A stretch of DNA of 64,000 nucleotides from Afipia sp. OHSU_II-C1 (GTDB taxonomy: Bacteria > Pseudomonadota > Alphaproteobacteria > Rhizobiales > Xanthobacteraceae): NCBI RefSeq assembly GCF_000497575.1, contig NZ_APJI01000018.1, positions 1 through 64,000 on the forward strand. The letters are read 5' to 3'. Below, piece after piece: positions 35,095 to 44,397 of this stretch (the first letter of the stretch is position 1; each line of letters starts with the position of its first letter). A model generated the notes under the pieces. The model saw only the letters and a program-made list of their open reading frames with translations, was not told the origin of the DNA and ran no database searches. The position numbers and the translations under genes are program-made.

Positions 35095-36180
35095 ATGGCG
35101 GATCAGCAATCTGGCGAGACGGGCGCGCTTCTGAACGAGAGCGCCGGTCGGTTGTTTGGGTCGTTTGACGAGAAGGATGTTCGCGCGGTCGAGCAGGGGG
35201 AATGGCCGGACGCTGTGTGGGCCAAGGTGCAGGACGCAGGTTTCCCTCTGGCTTTGGTGAGCGAGGCAGCCGGCGGTTTCGGCATTGCGTCGGCGGAGGC
35301 GATTTCGCTGCTGCGCATTGCAGGCTATCACGCCGCGCCGGTGCCGCTGGCGGAGACCATGCTCGCCAATCGGCTATTGAGCGAAGCGGGCTTCGATGTC
35401 GCCGAAGGACCGGCAACCGTCGTCGTCGCGGAGACCGGCGCGTTTGCGCTGGCGAAGCACGGCGGCAACTGGCGGATCAGCGGCAGTGCGGCTGGCGTGC
35501 CGTGGGCGCGCCATGCCGAGACGATCGTTCTGTTGGTCGGGCACGAAAGCAAGCTGTTCGTGGTGCGGTTGAAGCGTGGCGTTGCCAGCATCGCACCTGC
35601 GATGTCGTTCGCAAATCTTCCTGCGGATGATGCCGCCGTCGATGCGGAAATCGCTGCCGACGATGTGCGGCCGGCGCCGGCGAACTGGACGTCGCAATCG
35701 CTTAAAGCAGCCTTCGCAGCATTGCGCGTCTCCGAGATGGCGGGCGCACTGGCGCGGGTCATGGAGATCACCGTCGGCTATGCCAACGAGCGCGTGCAGT
35801 TCGGCAAGCCGATCGGCAAGCAGCAGGCGATCCAGCAGCAACTCGCCGTGCTCGCCGGGCAGGCCGCGGCCTGTGGCGGCGCGGCCGATGTTGCCAGCGC
35901 GGCGTTCGACAGTCTCGACGTCATCGCGATCGCGGCGGCCAAGGTGCGCGCCGGCGAGGCCGCCAGCATCGCCGCGCCGATCGCGCATCAGGTGCACGGC
36001 GCCATCGGCTTCACCGAGGAGCATCGTCTGCATTTCTTCACGCGGCGGCTATGGGGCTGGCGCGACGAATGTGGCTCGGAGCGCTACTGGAGCAAGGTGG
36101 TGGGGCAGGCGGCGATCGCGGCCGGCGCCGATGGGCTGTGGCCGTTTGTTGTGTCGGTCGGTGCAGGTCAGGGGGCATGA
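35095..36180 (+). CDS. Acyl-CoA dehydrogenase-like protein, first of a pair
   Basis: This 361-residue protein has the acyl-CoA dehydrogenase fold: a helical N-terminal part with AAGGFGIASAEAISLLRIAG, a poorly conserved middle and a C-terminal helical bundle with NERVQFGKPIGKQQAIQQQLA and HQVHGAIGFTEEHRLHFFTR. The weak middle domain suggests it may be the partner subunit of a heteromeric enzyme, together with the overlapping downstream gene. A TTG two codons upstream is possible, but ATG is preferred. Substrate unknown. Confidence 0.87.
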   Translation: MADQQSGETGALLNESAGRLFGSFDEKDVRAVEQGEWPDAVWAKVQDAGFPLALVSEAAGGFGIASAEAISLLRIAGYHAAPVPLAETMLANRLLSEAGFDVAEGPATVVVAETGAFALAKHGGNWRISGSAAGVPWARHAETIVLLVGHESKLFVVRLKRGVASIAPAMSFANLPADDAAVDAEIAADDVRPAPANWTSQSLKAAFAALRVSEMAGALARVMEITVGYANERVQFGKPIGKQQAIQQQLAVLAGQAAACGGAADVASAAFDSLDVIAIAAAKVRAGEAASIAAPIAHQVHGAIGFTEEHRLHFFTRRLWGWRDECGSERYWSKVVGQAAIAAGADGLWPFVVSVGAGQGA

Positions 36181-37328
36181 TGTCGTTCTTCACCTTTCCG
36201 AATCCGCCCGTGATGCCGGAAGCCGAGACGCTGCGCGGCGAAGTGCGTGCTTTCCTCGCCGAAGAACTGAAAACGATTCCGCCGCATGTGCGCGCGGCAT
36301 CGTGGAGCGGCTTCGATGCCGACTTCTCCCGCAAGATGGGGCAGCGCGGCTGGATCGGCATGACATGGCCGAAGCAATACGGCGGCCATGAGCGCACCAG
36401 CCTGGAGCGTTATGTCGTGCTCGAGGAGATGCTGGCGGCGGGCGCGCCGGTGGCCGCGCACTGGATCGCGGATCGCCAGAGCGGCCCGCTGCTGCTGCGG
36501 TTCGGGACTGAAGAACAGCGCCGGACCGTGCTGCCGAAGATCGCCGCCGGCGAGCTGTTCTGCTGCATCGGCATGAGCGAACCGGATTCCGGCTCCGATC
36601 TGGCCGCCGTGCGCACCCGCGCCGAGCCGGTCGACGGCGGCTTCCGCGTCAACGGCACCAAGCTGTGGACCACCTTCGGCCATCGCGCGCACTACATGCT
36701 GCTGTTCTGCCGCACCAGCGGCAGCCCGAGCGATCGCCATGGCGGCACCAGCCAGTTGCTGGTCGACCTCAAGACTCCGGGCATCACCATCCGCCCGATC
36801 GCCGATCTCACCGGCGCGAAACACTTCAACGAGGTGGCGTTCGAGGATGTCTTCGTGCCATCGTCGGCGCTGATCGGCGAGATGGGCAACGGCTGGCATC
36901 AGGTGACCAGCGAACTGGCCTATGAGCGCTCCGGCCCGGAACGCTTCCTGTCGTCGTTCGTGCTGTTCTCCGAAGTGGTCCGCGTGCTACGCGACCATCC
37001 ATCGGAGCAGGCGACCATCGCGGTCGGCCGGCTGGCATCGCATTTCGTGGTGCTGCGGCAGCTCTCGCGCGGTGTGGCGTGGCTGTTGCAGAACGGCCAG
37101 AATCCGGCGCTGGAAGCGGCGGTGGTGAAGGATCTGGGCGCGCTGGTGGAGCAGGAGATTCCGGATATCGTCCGCTCGCTGGTCGAGATCGAACCCGGCT
37201 CGGAACGCACCGCCGAACTGGCGCGCACGCTGCACTACACCGTGCTCGCCGCGCCCTCGTTCTCGCTGCGCGGCGGCACCCGCGAGATCCTCCGCGGCAT
37301 CATCGCTCGCGGCCTCGGCCTGCGCTGA
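36177..37328 (+). CDS. Acyl-CoA dehydrogenase, second of a pair
   Basis: This 383-residue protein has canonical acyl-CoA dehydrogenase features: GMTWPKQYGGHERTSLERYV, the FAD-contact region CCIGMSEPDSGSDLAAVRTR, KLWTTFGHRAHYML, and the C-terminal SFSLRGGTREILRGIIARGL. It overlaps the preceding gene by four bases, so the two probably form one heteromeric enzyme, as in some side-chain or branched-acyl degradations. Its FAD-binding motifs are better conserved than those of its partner. Confidence 0.92.
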   Translation: MMSFFTFPNPPVMPEAETLRGEVRAFLAEELKTIPPHVRAASWSGFDADFSRKMGQRGWIGMTWPKQYGGHERTSLERYVVLEEMLAAGAPVAAHWIADRQSGPLLLRFGTEEQRRTVLPKIAAGELFCCIGMSEPDSGSDLAAVRTRAEPVDGGFRVNGTKLWTTFGHRAHYMLLFCRTSGSPSDRHGGTSQLLVDLKTPGITIRPIADLTGAKHFNEVAFEDVFVPSSALIGEMGNGWHQVTSELAYERSGPERFLSSFVLFSEVVRVLRDHPSEQATIAVGRLASHFVVLRQLSRGVAWLLQNGQNPALEAAVVKDLGALVEQEIPDIVRSLVEIEPGSERTAELARTLHYTVLAAPSFSLRGGTREILRGIIARGLGLR

Positions 37329-37418
37329 GGAGGCGCGTCTACTTCCAACGGCCCCTCGCGGCGCGAGGCCGGCCAGTGTAGCCTGATCGGCAACACTGGC
37401 GGAGCAGCGCAGGACCGG

Positions 37419-38480
37419 ATGAGACACGAGGAACGACGCCCGACCGCCGCGATCGACCAGATCGTGGTGCCGATCGATCTGAGTTCGGCCGCGACCAAGT
37501 CGCGTCGCCCGGAGATCACGCTGCACCAGCTTCGCGTCTTCTGGACCGTGGCGCATGCCGAGACGCTGACCAAGGCCGCCAAGCAACTCGGCCTCGCGCA
37601 GCCGTCGCTGTCGCAGCAATTGTCGAAACTTGAATCGATTTCCGGTGCGCGGCTGTTCGACCGTCGCTCGAACCAACTGAAACTGACCGACGCAGGCGCG
37701 CGGCTGATGCCGAAAGTTGAGGCCGTGCTGCGCAGCATGGGCGAATTCGAGGACAGCCTGAACGAGCAGGCCGGCGGCGCGCGCGCCACCATCCGCCTTG
37801 CCGGCGTCAACTCGATCCTGGGCGTGATCCTGCCGGCCGCGATGCAGCGATTCCATGCGACCTTTCCCGATGTCGATTTCGATATCCACGAACAGGCGCC
37901 TGCCGACGTGCTCGAGCTTCTGAATACCCGCCGCGTCAACATCGGCCTCGTGGCCGCAAGCTCCATCACGCAGGCGAGCGATGGTTTCCAGCGTATCCCC
38001 ATCGTCGACGACCCTTACGTTCTGGTGGTGCCCGAACGCCTCGACTTGTCGAAGTCGAAGCCGACGAACCGCGATCTGCGGGCGCGGGATCGCGCCATTC
38101 TCAATCAGGTGATCCAGTTCGTGTTCGGCAGTCCTCATGCCAAGCAGACCGCAAACTGGTTCGGCGAAATGCTGCCGGACCATCGGGTCATCGCCCGCTG
38201 CCGCAGCTTCGAGGTCGCGATCCGGCTGGTGCGGGCGGAACTCGGAGTTTGCCTCGCGCCGACCTTGTCGGCCGTCGTCGGGGCCGGAGCACTCGACGGC
38301 GTGAAACTTTATCGGGTCGATCTGCCGCCGCGCCAGATCGTGGCGCTGCTGCCGTCGCAATACCGGCGGCTTGAGCCCTACGCCGCGTTTCTGGATGCGC
38401 TGCGGGAAGCCGGTGAAGGCTTCAAGATGCCGCCGCTGCTCGATACGCCGCCGTTCCTGCGCAAAGCCGATAAGGCGTAA
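37419..38480 (+). CDS. LysR-family transcriptional regulator
   Basis: This 353-residue protein is longer than usual because of an extra 28-residue N-terminus before the HTH (ITLHQLRVFWTVAHAETLTK, then LAQPSLSQQLSKLESISGAR). The effector domain follows. It lies between the acyl-CoA dehydrogenases and pqqA, in the same direction as both. It may act on either; the palindrome upstream of pqqA is a candidate target. An internal start could give a normal-length protein. Confidence 0.88.
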   Translation: MRHEERRPTAAIDQIVVPIDLSSAATKSRRPEITLHQLRVFWTVAHAETLTKAAKQLGLAQPSLSQQLSKLESISGARLFDRRSNQLKLTDAGARLMPKVEAVLRSMGEFEDSLNEQAGGARATIRLAGVNSILGVILPAAMQRFHATFPDVDFDIHEQAPADVLELLNTRRVNIGLVAASSITQASDGFQRIPIVDDPYVLVVPERLDLSKSKPTNRDLRARDRAILNQVIQFVFGSPHAKQTANWFGEMLPDHRVIARCRSFEVAIRLVRAELGVCLAPTLSAVVGAGALDGVKLYRVDLPPRQIVALLPSQYRRLEPYAAFLDALREAGEGFKMPPLLDTPPFLRKADKA

Positions 38481-38501
38481 CGCGAAGAATTGCTGCGTTG
38501 C

Positions 38502-38531
38502 GAAATAGGCGTTTCCTATTCGCCGAATAGG
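38502..38531. promoter_or_regulatory. Palindrome upstream of pqqA, candidate operator
   Basis: CCTATTC-gcc-GAATAGG is a perfect 7-bp inverted repeat (38515-38531), and a third GAAATAGG half-like site lies just upstream (38502). The centre is about 70 bases before the pqqA start, a usual place for an activator or repressor site. It could be bound by the adjacent LysR protein or by one of the LuxR-type regulators. Found by eye only. Confidence 0.5.
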
Positions 38532-38594
38532 TGGCGAACTTCGCGGCGGCAGGTAGATTTATTTTGTGGCAATCGCGCCATCTAGGAGACGGAA

Positions 38595-38675
38595 ATGGCC
38601 TGGAAAGCACCGAAGATCGTTGAAGTGCCGGTTGGCATGGAAATCAACATGTACGCCTGCGCGGCCCGCAAGTAA
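38595..38675 (+). CDS. pqqA: PqqA, peptide precursor of PQQ
   Basis: This 26-residue peptide, MAWKAPKIVEVPVGMEINMY plus ACAARK, has the conserved Glu and Tyr (E-I-N-M-Y) that are cross-linked and become the carbon skeleton of pyrroloquinoline quinone. AGGAGACGGAA provides a good ribosome site. It is the first gene of a pqqABCDE string in which the later genes overlap; a 40-base gap separates it from pqqB, which often allows more pqqA product than of the enzymes. Confidence 0.97.
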   Translation: MAWKAPKIVEVPVGMEINMYACAARK

Positions 38676-38715
38676 GCAGCTTCGCGACGACCTGTCCGGG
38701 TCCAGGGGCGAGGCC

Positions 38716-39645
38716 ATGCTTCGTGTTGTCGTTCTTGGAGCCGCGGCAGGCGGCGGCGTTCCGCAATGGAATTGCGGATGCGCGGTGTGCCGCGCTTCGC
38801 GGAACGATCGCCCCGAGTTGCAAAGCACCCAATCGTCGATCGCCGTCAGCGTCGACGATGCACATTGGTTCCTGATCAATGCCTCGCCGGATATCCGGCA
38901 GCAAATCACCGCGACGAAGCAGTTGCACCCAAAGCCCGGCGCTCTCCGGCACAGCCCGATCACGGGCGTCATTCTCACCAATGGCGAAGTCGATGCGGTG
39001 GCGGGTCTGTTGTCGCTGCGCGAAAGCTCGCCGTTCACGATTTACGCCCATCGGCAGGTGTTGGCGATCCTGGCCAGCAACAGCATCTTCAACGTGCTGA
39101 ACGACAAGCTGGTGCGGCGCGAGCCGATCTCGGCCGATCACGCCTTCGAGCCGTTGTTGCCGGACGGTTCGCCCTCGGGGCTCGAAGTTCTGCCGTTCGT
39201 CGTGCCGGGCAAACGCGCGTGGTATCTCGAAGGGCAACAGCATCCCGGCGACGACAACGCCGACGGCGATACGCTGGGCTTGTGCGTCACCGACCGACGC
39301 AGCGGCCAGTATTTCTATCATCTCGCCGCTTGTGCGCGGGTGACGCCGGATCTGGCGCAACGCATCACGGGCGCGCCGCTGGTGTTCTTCGATGGCACCG
39401 TGTGGCAGGACGACGAACTGATCGCGGCGGGGCTCGGCAGCAAAACCGGGCAGGCGATGGGACACATCGCGATGTCGGGCGCGGACGGCGCCATCGCCGC
39501 GCTCGCGCCGCTCAATATCGCGCGAAAGCTGTTCCTGCATATCAATAACTCGAATCCGGCGCTGTTGGCCGACTCGCCCGAGCGCAAAGCTGCGCGGCAG
39601 GCGGGATGGGAGATCGCTTCGGACGGAATGGAGATCGCGTTGTGA
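38716..39645 (+). CDS. pqqB: PqqB, PQQ biosynthesis metallohydrolase-fold protein
   Basis: This 309-residue protein begins MLRVVVLGAAAGGGVPQWNC with the GCAVCRAS pair of cysteines and has the metallo-beta-lactamase-like fold of PqqB. PqqB is thought to hydroxylate the tyrosine-derived intermediate or take part in late PQQ maturation. The ATG was chosen by the family's standard N-terminus. Its stop overlaps the GTG start of pqqC. Confidence 0.96.
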   Translation: MLRVVVLGAAAGGGVPQWNCGCAVCRASRNDRPELQSTQSSIAVSVDDAHWFLINASPDIRQQITATKQLHPKPGALRHSPITGVILTNGEVDAVAGLLSLRESSPFTIYAHRQVLAILASNSIFNVLNDKLVRREPISADHAFEPLLPDGSPSGLEVLPFVVPGKRAWYLEGQQHPGDDNADGDTLGLCVTDRRSGQYFYHLAACARVTPDLAQRITGAPLVFFDGTVWQDDELIAAGLGSKTGQAMGHIAMSGADGAIAALAPLNIARKLFLHINNSNPALLADSPERKAARQAGWEIASDGMEIAL

Positions 39646-40406
39646 TTGCAACCACCGCTTTTTCGCTGATCGCGGACAAGCCGCTGCAAAATGCCGAGGA
39701 CCTTGAAGCGGCGCTGCGCCATATCGGCGCGAGGCGCTATCATAACCTGCATCCGTTTCATCGCCTGCTGCACGGCGGCAAACTGAACAAGGGGCAGGTG
39801 CAGGCCTGGGCGCTCAACCGCTACTATTATCAGAGCACGATCCCGATCAAGGACGCGGTGGTGATCTCGCGCTTCCGCGATCGTCAAACACGGCAGGAGT
39901 GGCGGCATCGCATCGAGGATCACGATGGCGATAGCGGCAGCGAAGGCGGCATCGAACGCTGGCTCAAGCTCACCGAAGGTCTCGGGCTCGATACAGTCTA
40001 CGTCGAATCGACTGAAGGCATTCTCCCGGCGACGCGCTTTGCGGTGGAAGCCTACGTGCATTTCGTCCGCGACCGCACGCCGCTGGAGGCCATCGCGTCG
40101 TCGCTCACGGAATTGTTCGCGCCGAACCTGCATGAGGAACGCATCTCCGGGATGCTGGCGCATTACGATTTCGTCAATCCGGACATCATGAGCTACTTCA
40201 AGCGCCGGCTTGCGCAGGCGCCGCGCGATGCCAATTTCGCGCTCGACTACGTCAAGACACACGCCGCGACACCGGCGGAACGCGAAGCGGTCTGCAATGC
40301 GCTGATCTTCAAGACTAACGTGCTTTGGGTTCAGCTCGACGCGCTGTATCATGCCTATGTCGACGGGCATGTGCCGCCGGGCGCCTTCGTTCCCGCGGCG
40401 GGCTGA
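39642..40406 (+). CDS. pqqC: PqqC, pyrroloquinoline-quinone synthase
   Basis: This 254-residue cofactorless oxidase carries out the last ring closure and oxidation of PQQ synthesis. Characteristic stretches are HRLLHGGKLNKGQVQAWALN and YYYQSTIPIKDAVVISRFRD, with HRIEDHDGD. A GTG start overlapping the pqqB stop (GTGA) gives the normal length of about 250 residues; the open frame upstream lies inside pqqB. Confidence 0.96.
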   Translation: MIATTAFSLIADKPLQNAEDLEAALRHIGARRYHNLHPFHRLLHGGKLNKGQVQAWALNRYYYQSTIPIKDAVVISRFRDRQTRQEWRHRIEDHDGDSGSEGGIERWLKLTEGLGLDTVYVESTEGILPATRFAVEAYVHFVRDRTPLEAIASSLTELFAPNLHEERISGMLAHYDFVNPDIMSYFKRRLAQAPRDANFALDYVKTHAATPAEREAVCNALIFKTNVLWVQLDALYHAYVDGHVPPGAFVPAAG

Positions 40407-40417
40407 AAGGCATCGTC

Positions 40418-40732
40418 ATGGCCGCATCGCGCAGTCGGAAATTGAGCGTGACCGAAGCGAGCCGGCCGGTTCTGCCGCGCCATGCGCAGTTGAAATTCGA
40501 CAAGACCCGCGAGCGCTGGGTGATTCTCGCCCCGGAACGCGTGCTGGCCCCCGACGAAATCGCGGTCGAGGTTTTGCAATTATGCGATGGGCGTAGTGTT
40601 GCGGACATGCTCGATCAATTGGCGGCAAAATACGCCGCACCGCGCGACGACATCGGCGCTGATGTCGTCGCGATGTTGCAGGACCTTGCCGACAAGGGAT
40701 TCCTGATCGAAGCGAAGGAGCCCGCGCCGTGA
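40418..40732 (+). CDS. pqqD: PqqD, PqqA chaperone
   Basis: This 104-residue protein has the PqqD pattern: RPVLPRHAQLKFDKTRERWV, LAPERVLAPDEIAVEVLQLC, DGRSVADM, and VVAMLQDLADKGFL. PqqD binds the PqqA peptide (the RRE fold) and presents it to the radical-SAM enzyme PqqE. The first dozen residues are a basic extension. The stop overlaps the pqqE start (GTGA). Confidence 0.95.
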   Translation: MAASRSRKLSVTEASRPVLPRHAQLKFDKTRERWVILAPERVLAPDEIAVEVLQLCDGRSVADMLDQLAAKYAAPRDDIGADVVAMLQDLADKGFLIEAKEPAP

Positions 40733-41937
40733 CTCCGACGCCGACCAATGTGACGAACGTGGCAGGCGAGCCGGTCGACAGTCTCGCCGTACTGGAGTCG
40801 CGCGGGTCGGTCGCCGAGACATTCGGCATTCCGCTCGCGGTGCTGGCGGAATTGACCCATCGCTGCCCGCTGCAATGTCCGTACTGCTCCAACCCATTAG
40901 AGCTTGACCGTGCCAACACCGAACTCACCACCGACGAGTGGAAGAAGGTGTTGAGCGAACTCGCCGAGATCGGCGTGCTGCAAATCCACTTCTCCGGTGG
41001 CGAACCGACCGCGCGCAAGGATCTTGCGGAACTGGTGCAGCACGCGACCGACGTCGGACTTTATTCCAATCTAATTACATCGGCAGTACTGCTGACGAAG
41101 GACAAGCTGCGCGCGCTGGCCGATGCCGGCTTGTGCCATATCCAGATCAGCTTCCAGGGCAACGAGCCAGCGGTGGCGGATCGTGTCGCCGGCATGAAGG
41201 ATGCACACGCCAAGAAGATCGAGGTGGCGCATTGGGCGCGCGAACTCGATCTGCCGCTCACCGTCAACGCTGTGATGCATCGGCAGAACCTGCACCAGCT
41301 TGCCGACATCATCCAGATGGCGGTCGATCTCGATGCCGACCGGCTCGAAGTCGCCAACGTGCAATATTATGGCTGGGCGCTGAAGAACCGCGCGGCCCTG
41401 ATGCCGACGTTGCAACAGATCGAGGAGACCAGCCGCATCGTCGAGGAGGCCGAGGTGCGGCTGAAGGGAATCCTCGCCATCGATTACGTGGTGCCGGACT
41501 ATTATGCGTTGCGGCCGAAGAAGTGCATGGGCGGTTGGGGCCGGCAGTTCTTCAACATCTCGCCGACCGGCAAGATTTTGCCATGTCATGCGGCGGAAAC
41601 TATCACCGGCCTCGATTTCGAGTCGGTGCGCGGCAATCACTCGATCGCTTGGATTTGGCAGAACTCCGGCGCCTTCAATCGCTACCGTGGCACCGGCTGG
41701 ATGCCGGAGCCGTGCCGGAGTTGCGAGTTCAAGGAAATCGATTTCGGCGGTTGCCGTTGTCAGGCCTTCGCGTTGACCGGCGATGCTGGCAATACCGATC
41801 CGGCCTGCACGCTGTCGCCGATGCACGAGCGGATATTCAAGATGGCGGAAACGGAAGCCGCGCGCGACGTCAATCGCTTCATCTACCGCAACTTCAAGGG
41901 CGGCACGCCGGAAGACGATATCGATCGGAGCGGCTGA
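40729..41937 (+). CDS. pqqE: PqqE, radical-SAM PqqA cross-linking enzyme
   Basis: This 402-residue enzyme joins Glu and Tyr of PqqA. The radical-SAM cluster motif CPLQCPYC is near residue 46, followed by HFSGGEPTARKDL; a SPASM-type cysteine region (KKCMGGWGRQFFNISPTGKI, later CRSCEFKEIDFGGCRCQAFA) binds further iron-sulphur clusters. It starts at GTG, overlapping pqqD. No pqqF-type protease gene is visible here, so PqqA processing must use one encoded elsewhere. Confidence 0.96.
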   Translation: MTPTPTNVTNVAGEPVDSLAVLESRGSVAETFGIPLAVLAELTHRCPLQCPYCSNPLELDRANTELTTDEWKKVLSELAEIGVLQIHFSGGEPTARKDLAELVQHATDVGLYSNLITSAVLLTKDKLRALADAGLCHIQISFQGNEPAVADRVAGMKDAHAKKIEVAHWARELDLPLTVNAVMHRQNLHQLADIIQMAVDLDADRLEVANVQYYGWALKNRAALMPTLQQIEETSRIVEEAEVRLKGILAIDYVVPDYYALRPKKCMGGWGRQFFNISPTGKILPCHAAETITGLDFESVRGNHSIAWIWQNSGAFNRYRGTGWMPEPCRSCEFKEIDFGGCRCQAFALTGDAGNTDPACTLSPMHERIFKMAETEAARDVNRFIYRNFKGGTPEDDIDRSG

Positions 41938-42000
41938 GCGCGGAACCTACGACCAAAGTACGCATCTGACGCGGCAGGGCCGCTGCTAGGCTCATGCGTG

Positions 42001-42966
42001 ATGGATTTCGCGACCAACAAGACCTTGTCCCGTCGCGCGGCATTGGTGGGCGGGCTCTGCCTGTGCTGCGTGCCGTCGCGGTTGCGCGCGGAAGCGGCGG
42101 GAGCGCCGCAGCCGGCAACGATGGTCGAAGTCTCGCCCGGCATTCATGTGCGTCAGGGCCTCACGGAGGATGCGACCGCCGGCAATTTCGATGCCATCGC
42201 CAATCTCGGCTTCATCGTCGGGCGCGACGCCGTGGCGGTGATCGATCCCGGCGGCAGTCTGCATGACGGTCGTAGTCTGCGCCTCGCGATCCGCGCGCGG
42301 ACGCAACTGCCGATCCGCTACGTCGTGCTGTCGCACGTCCATCCCGATCACGTCTTCGGCGCTGCTGCCTTCAAGGACGATGCGCCCACGTTTGTCGGTC
42401 ACGCCGGATTGCCGCAGCAACTCGCCGCGCGCGGCGCGTTCTATCGCGAGGGCCTCGAAAAAATTCTCGGCGCGGGGGAGGTGGGCGAGGTGGTGATGCC
42501 GACCATGCTGGTGGCGAGGGACAAGCCGGCCGAACTCGATCTTGGCGGTCGTGGTCTCATCCTGACCGCGCATCAGCCGGCGCATACGGTCAGCGATCTC
42601 AGCGTGCGCGACAAGCAATCCGGAATTCTGTTCGCCGGCGATCTGTTGTTCGTCGGGCGGGCGCCGTCGCTCGATGGCGATCTCAAGGGATGGCTGAAGG
42701 AGCTGGCAGCGATGCGCGCCTCGGGTGTGGGTCAGGCGGTGCCCGGCCATGGTCCGCCGCTGGTGCCGATGCGGGATGCGGTGGCGCCGCTGGAACGCTA
42801 CTTGACGGTGCTGCGCGACGAGACGCGCGCGGCGATCGCGAAAGGTATGCCGATCGAAGAAGCCGCAACCACGCTGGCGCTGTCGGAGCGGTCGCACTGG
42901 GCGATGTTCGATGCCTACAACGGCCGTAACGTGATCGAGGCCTATCGGCGGCTGGAATGGGAATGA
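42001..42966 (+). CDS. Quinoprotein-associated zinc metallohydrolase (SoxH-related)
   Basis: This 321-residue exported protein has a possible twin-arginine signal (LSRRAALVGGLCLCC) and a metallo-beta-lactamase domain with zinc motif SHVHPDHVFG, HAGLPQQ and PGHGPPLVP. Proteins of this type occur beside PQQ dehydrogenases (the 'quinoprotein relay system' family), with SoxYZ-like carriers; their exact role is unproven. A GTG three bases earlier is possible. It overlaps the next gene by four bases. Confidence 0.88.
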   Translation: MDFATNKTLSRRAALVGGLCLCCVPSRLRAEAAGAPQPATMVEVSPGIHVRQGLTEDATAGNFDAIANLGFIVGRDAVAVIDPGGSLHDGRSLRLAIRARTQLPIRYVVLSHVHPDHVFGAAAFKDDAPTFVGHAGLPQQLAARGAFYREGLEKILGAGEVGEVVMPTMLVARDKPAELDLGGRGLILTAHQPAHTVSDLSVRDKQSGILFAGDLLFVGRAPSLDGDLKGWLKELAAMRASGVGQAVPGHGPPLVPMRDAVAPLERYLTVLRDETRAAIAKGMPIEEAATTLALSERSHWAMFDAYNGRNVIEAYRRLEWE

Positions 42967-43544
42967 GGCGGTCATTCATTGTGCGCCGCACGTTTACGCT
43001 ATGCCTCGTTGCGGCGACGGTGATGCTGGTCGCTGTCGTGAATGTACGCGCGCAGGCGGACGCGCCGCCGGAGCCCGAGGGCTATTGGCAGGGGCCGATG
43101 AACGGCCGGGTGCCGGCCACCATTGCCGGCGGCGCCGTGATCGATACCCGGGCGCTGGCGGCGTTGCTGGAGCGCGAGCAGGTTGTCGTGATCGATGTGT
43201 TTCCCGCGCCGCGTCGCCCCGAACATCTCGCGTCGCCGTGGCGGCCGGTGCCGCATCACGGTATTCCGCGTAGCGTCTGGATTCCCGGCATGGGCTCCGG
43301 CGTGATCGCAACCGCGATGACCGATTACGTGAAGGCGCGATTGTCGGCGCTCACGGGCGGCGATCGCGACAAGCCGGTAATCTTGTATTGCCGCGCCGAT
43401 TGCTGGGCGAGCTGGAACGCCGCGAAGCGCCTGATCGCCGAAGGCTATCGTCGCGTATTCTGGTATCCTGACGGGATCGAGGCATGGCAGGATGCGGGGC
43501 TGCCGACCGCGGTGGTCGAACCGGAAGGGCCGGGCGTGCAATGA
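42963..43544 (+). CDS. PQQ-associated CXXCW-motif protein
   Basis: This 193-residue secreted protein has a signal peptide (TLCLVAATVMLVAVVNVRAQA) and a rhodanese-like C-terminal domain with VILYCRADCWASWNAAKRLI, the Cys-Arg-Ala-Asp-Cys-Trp segment that defines the PQQ-dependent catabolism-associated family. A redox or sulphur-relay role with the neighbouring SoxYZ-like carrier is plausible. The start used here gives an ATGA overlap with the preceding gene; another ATG lies two codons upstream. Confidence 0.87.
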   Translation: MRRSFIVRRTFTLCLVAATVMLVAVVNVRAQADAPPEPEGYWQGPMNGRVPATIAGGAVIDTRALAALLEREQVVVIDVFPAPRRPEHLASPWRPVPHHGIPRSVWIPGMGSGVIATAMTDYVKARLSALTGGDRDKPVILYCRADCWASWNAAKRLIAEGYRRVFWYPDGIEAWQDAGLPTAVVEPEGPGVQ

Positions 43545-43566
43545 GTTGTCATCAGGGAGAGCACGG

Positions 43567-44349
43567 ATGAAACGATTGCTGATGGTGGCGCTGCTGATGG
43601 TATCCAGTATCACGTGCGCGGTGGCGGACGACGAGATGGCCGAGCGTGAAGCGCGCTGGCGCAGCGTGGCGACCGACATCTTCGGCGAACGCGCCATCGA
43701 GGACGGCAGCGCACTGCTGAAATTGAAAGTGCCCGAGCAGGCGATGAACGCGGCGCTGGTGCCGATCAGCGTGGAGTTGATCGGCGACCGCCCGATCACG
43801 ACGGTATCGGTGGTCATCGACAACAATCCGATGCCGCTTGCCGGCCGCTTCAAGCTCGGTCCGGCCTTCGTGCGTGACGACATCAAGATGCGGGTGCGCG
43901 TCAACGAGTACACGCTGATCCATGCGGTCGCCGAGACCGAAGACGGCAAGCTCTATGCAGTGTCGCATTATATCAAGGCGGCGGGCGGCTGCTCCGCGCC
44001 GGATGCGCGGGCGTCTGCCGATGTGCTGGCGCGGATGGGCAAGATGCAGTTGCGGCGCGAGCGCTCGTCGGACCTCGCGCAAGTGCCGACGCGATTGCTC
44101 ATCAGCCACCCGAACTACAGCGGCATGCAGCAGAACGCGAGCGGTGAATATACGCCGGCGCGCTATCTGGAGCGCGTCTCGGTCAGCGTCGGCGGCACCA
44201 AGGTATTCGATATGGAAGGCGGCATCTCGTTGAGCGAGGACCCCTCGATTGCTTTCAGCTATGCTCCGAAGGGGAACGGCGAAGTCGAAGTGAAAGTGCA
44301 GGACAGTTCGGCCGCGCAGTTCTTGCAGCACTTTGATGCGCTGAAATAA
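43567..44349 (+). CDS. SoxYZ-like carrier protein associated with quinoproteins
   Basis: This 260-residue exported protein (signal MKRLLMVALLMVSSITCAVA) is a fusion of SoxY-like and SoxZ-like domains: the first half ends with SHYIKAAGGCSAPDA, where SoxY normally carries its reactive Cys, and the second half begins around LAQVPTRLLISHPNYSGMQQ, as in SoxZ. With the zinc hydrolase and CXXCW protein it forms a set typical of quinoprotein dehydrogenase clusters. Function is inferred from family context. Confidence 0.87.
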   Translation: MKRLLMVALLMVSSITCAVADDEMAEREARWRSVATDIFGERAIEDGSALLKLKVPEQAMNAALVPISVELIGDRPITTVSVVIDNNPMPLAGRFKLGPAFVRDDIKMRVRVNEYTLIHAVAETEDGKLYAVSHYIKAAGGCSAPDARASADVLARMGKMQLRRERSSDLAQVPTRLLISHPNYSGMQQNASGEYTPARYLERVSVSVGGTKVFDMEGGISLSEDPSIAFSYAPKGNGEVEVKVQDSSAAQFLQHFDALK

Positions 44350-44397
44350 GGAAGCATTGGCTTCTGCGGTCAGAATAGATGAATCTGGATTAGAATC

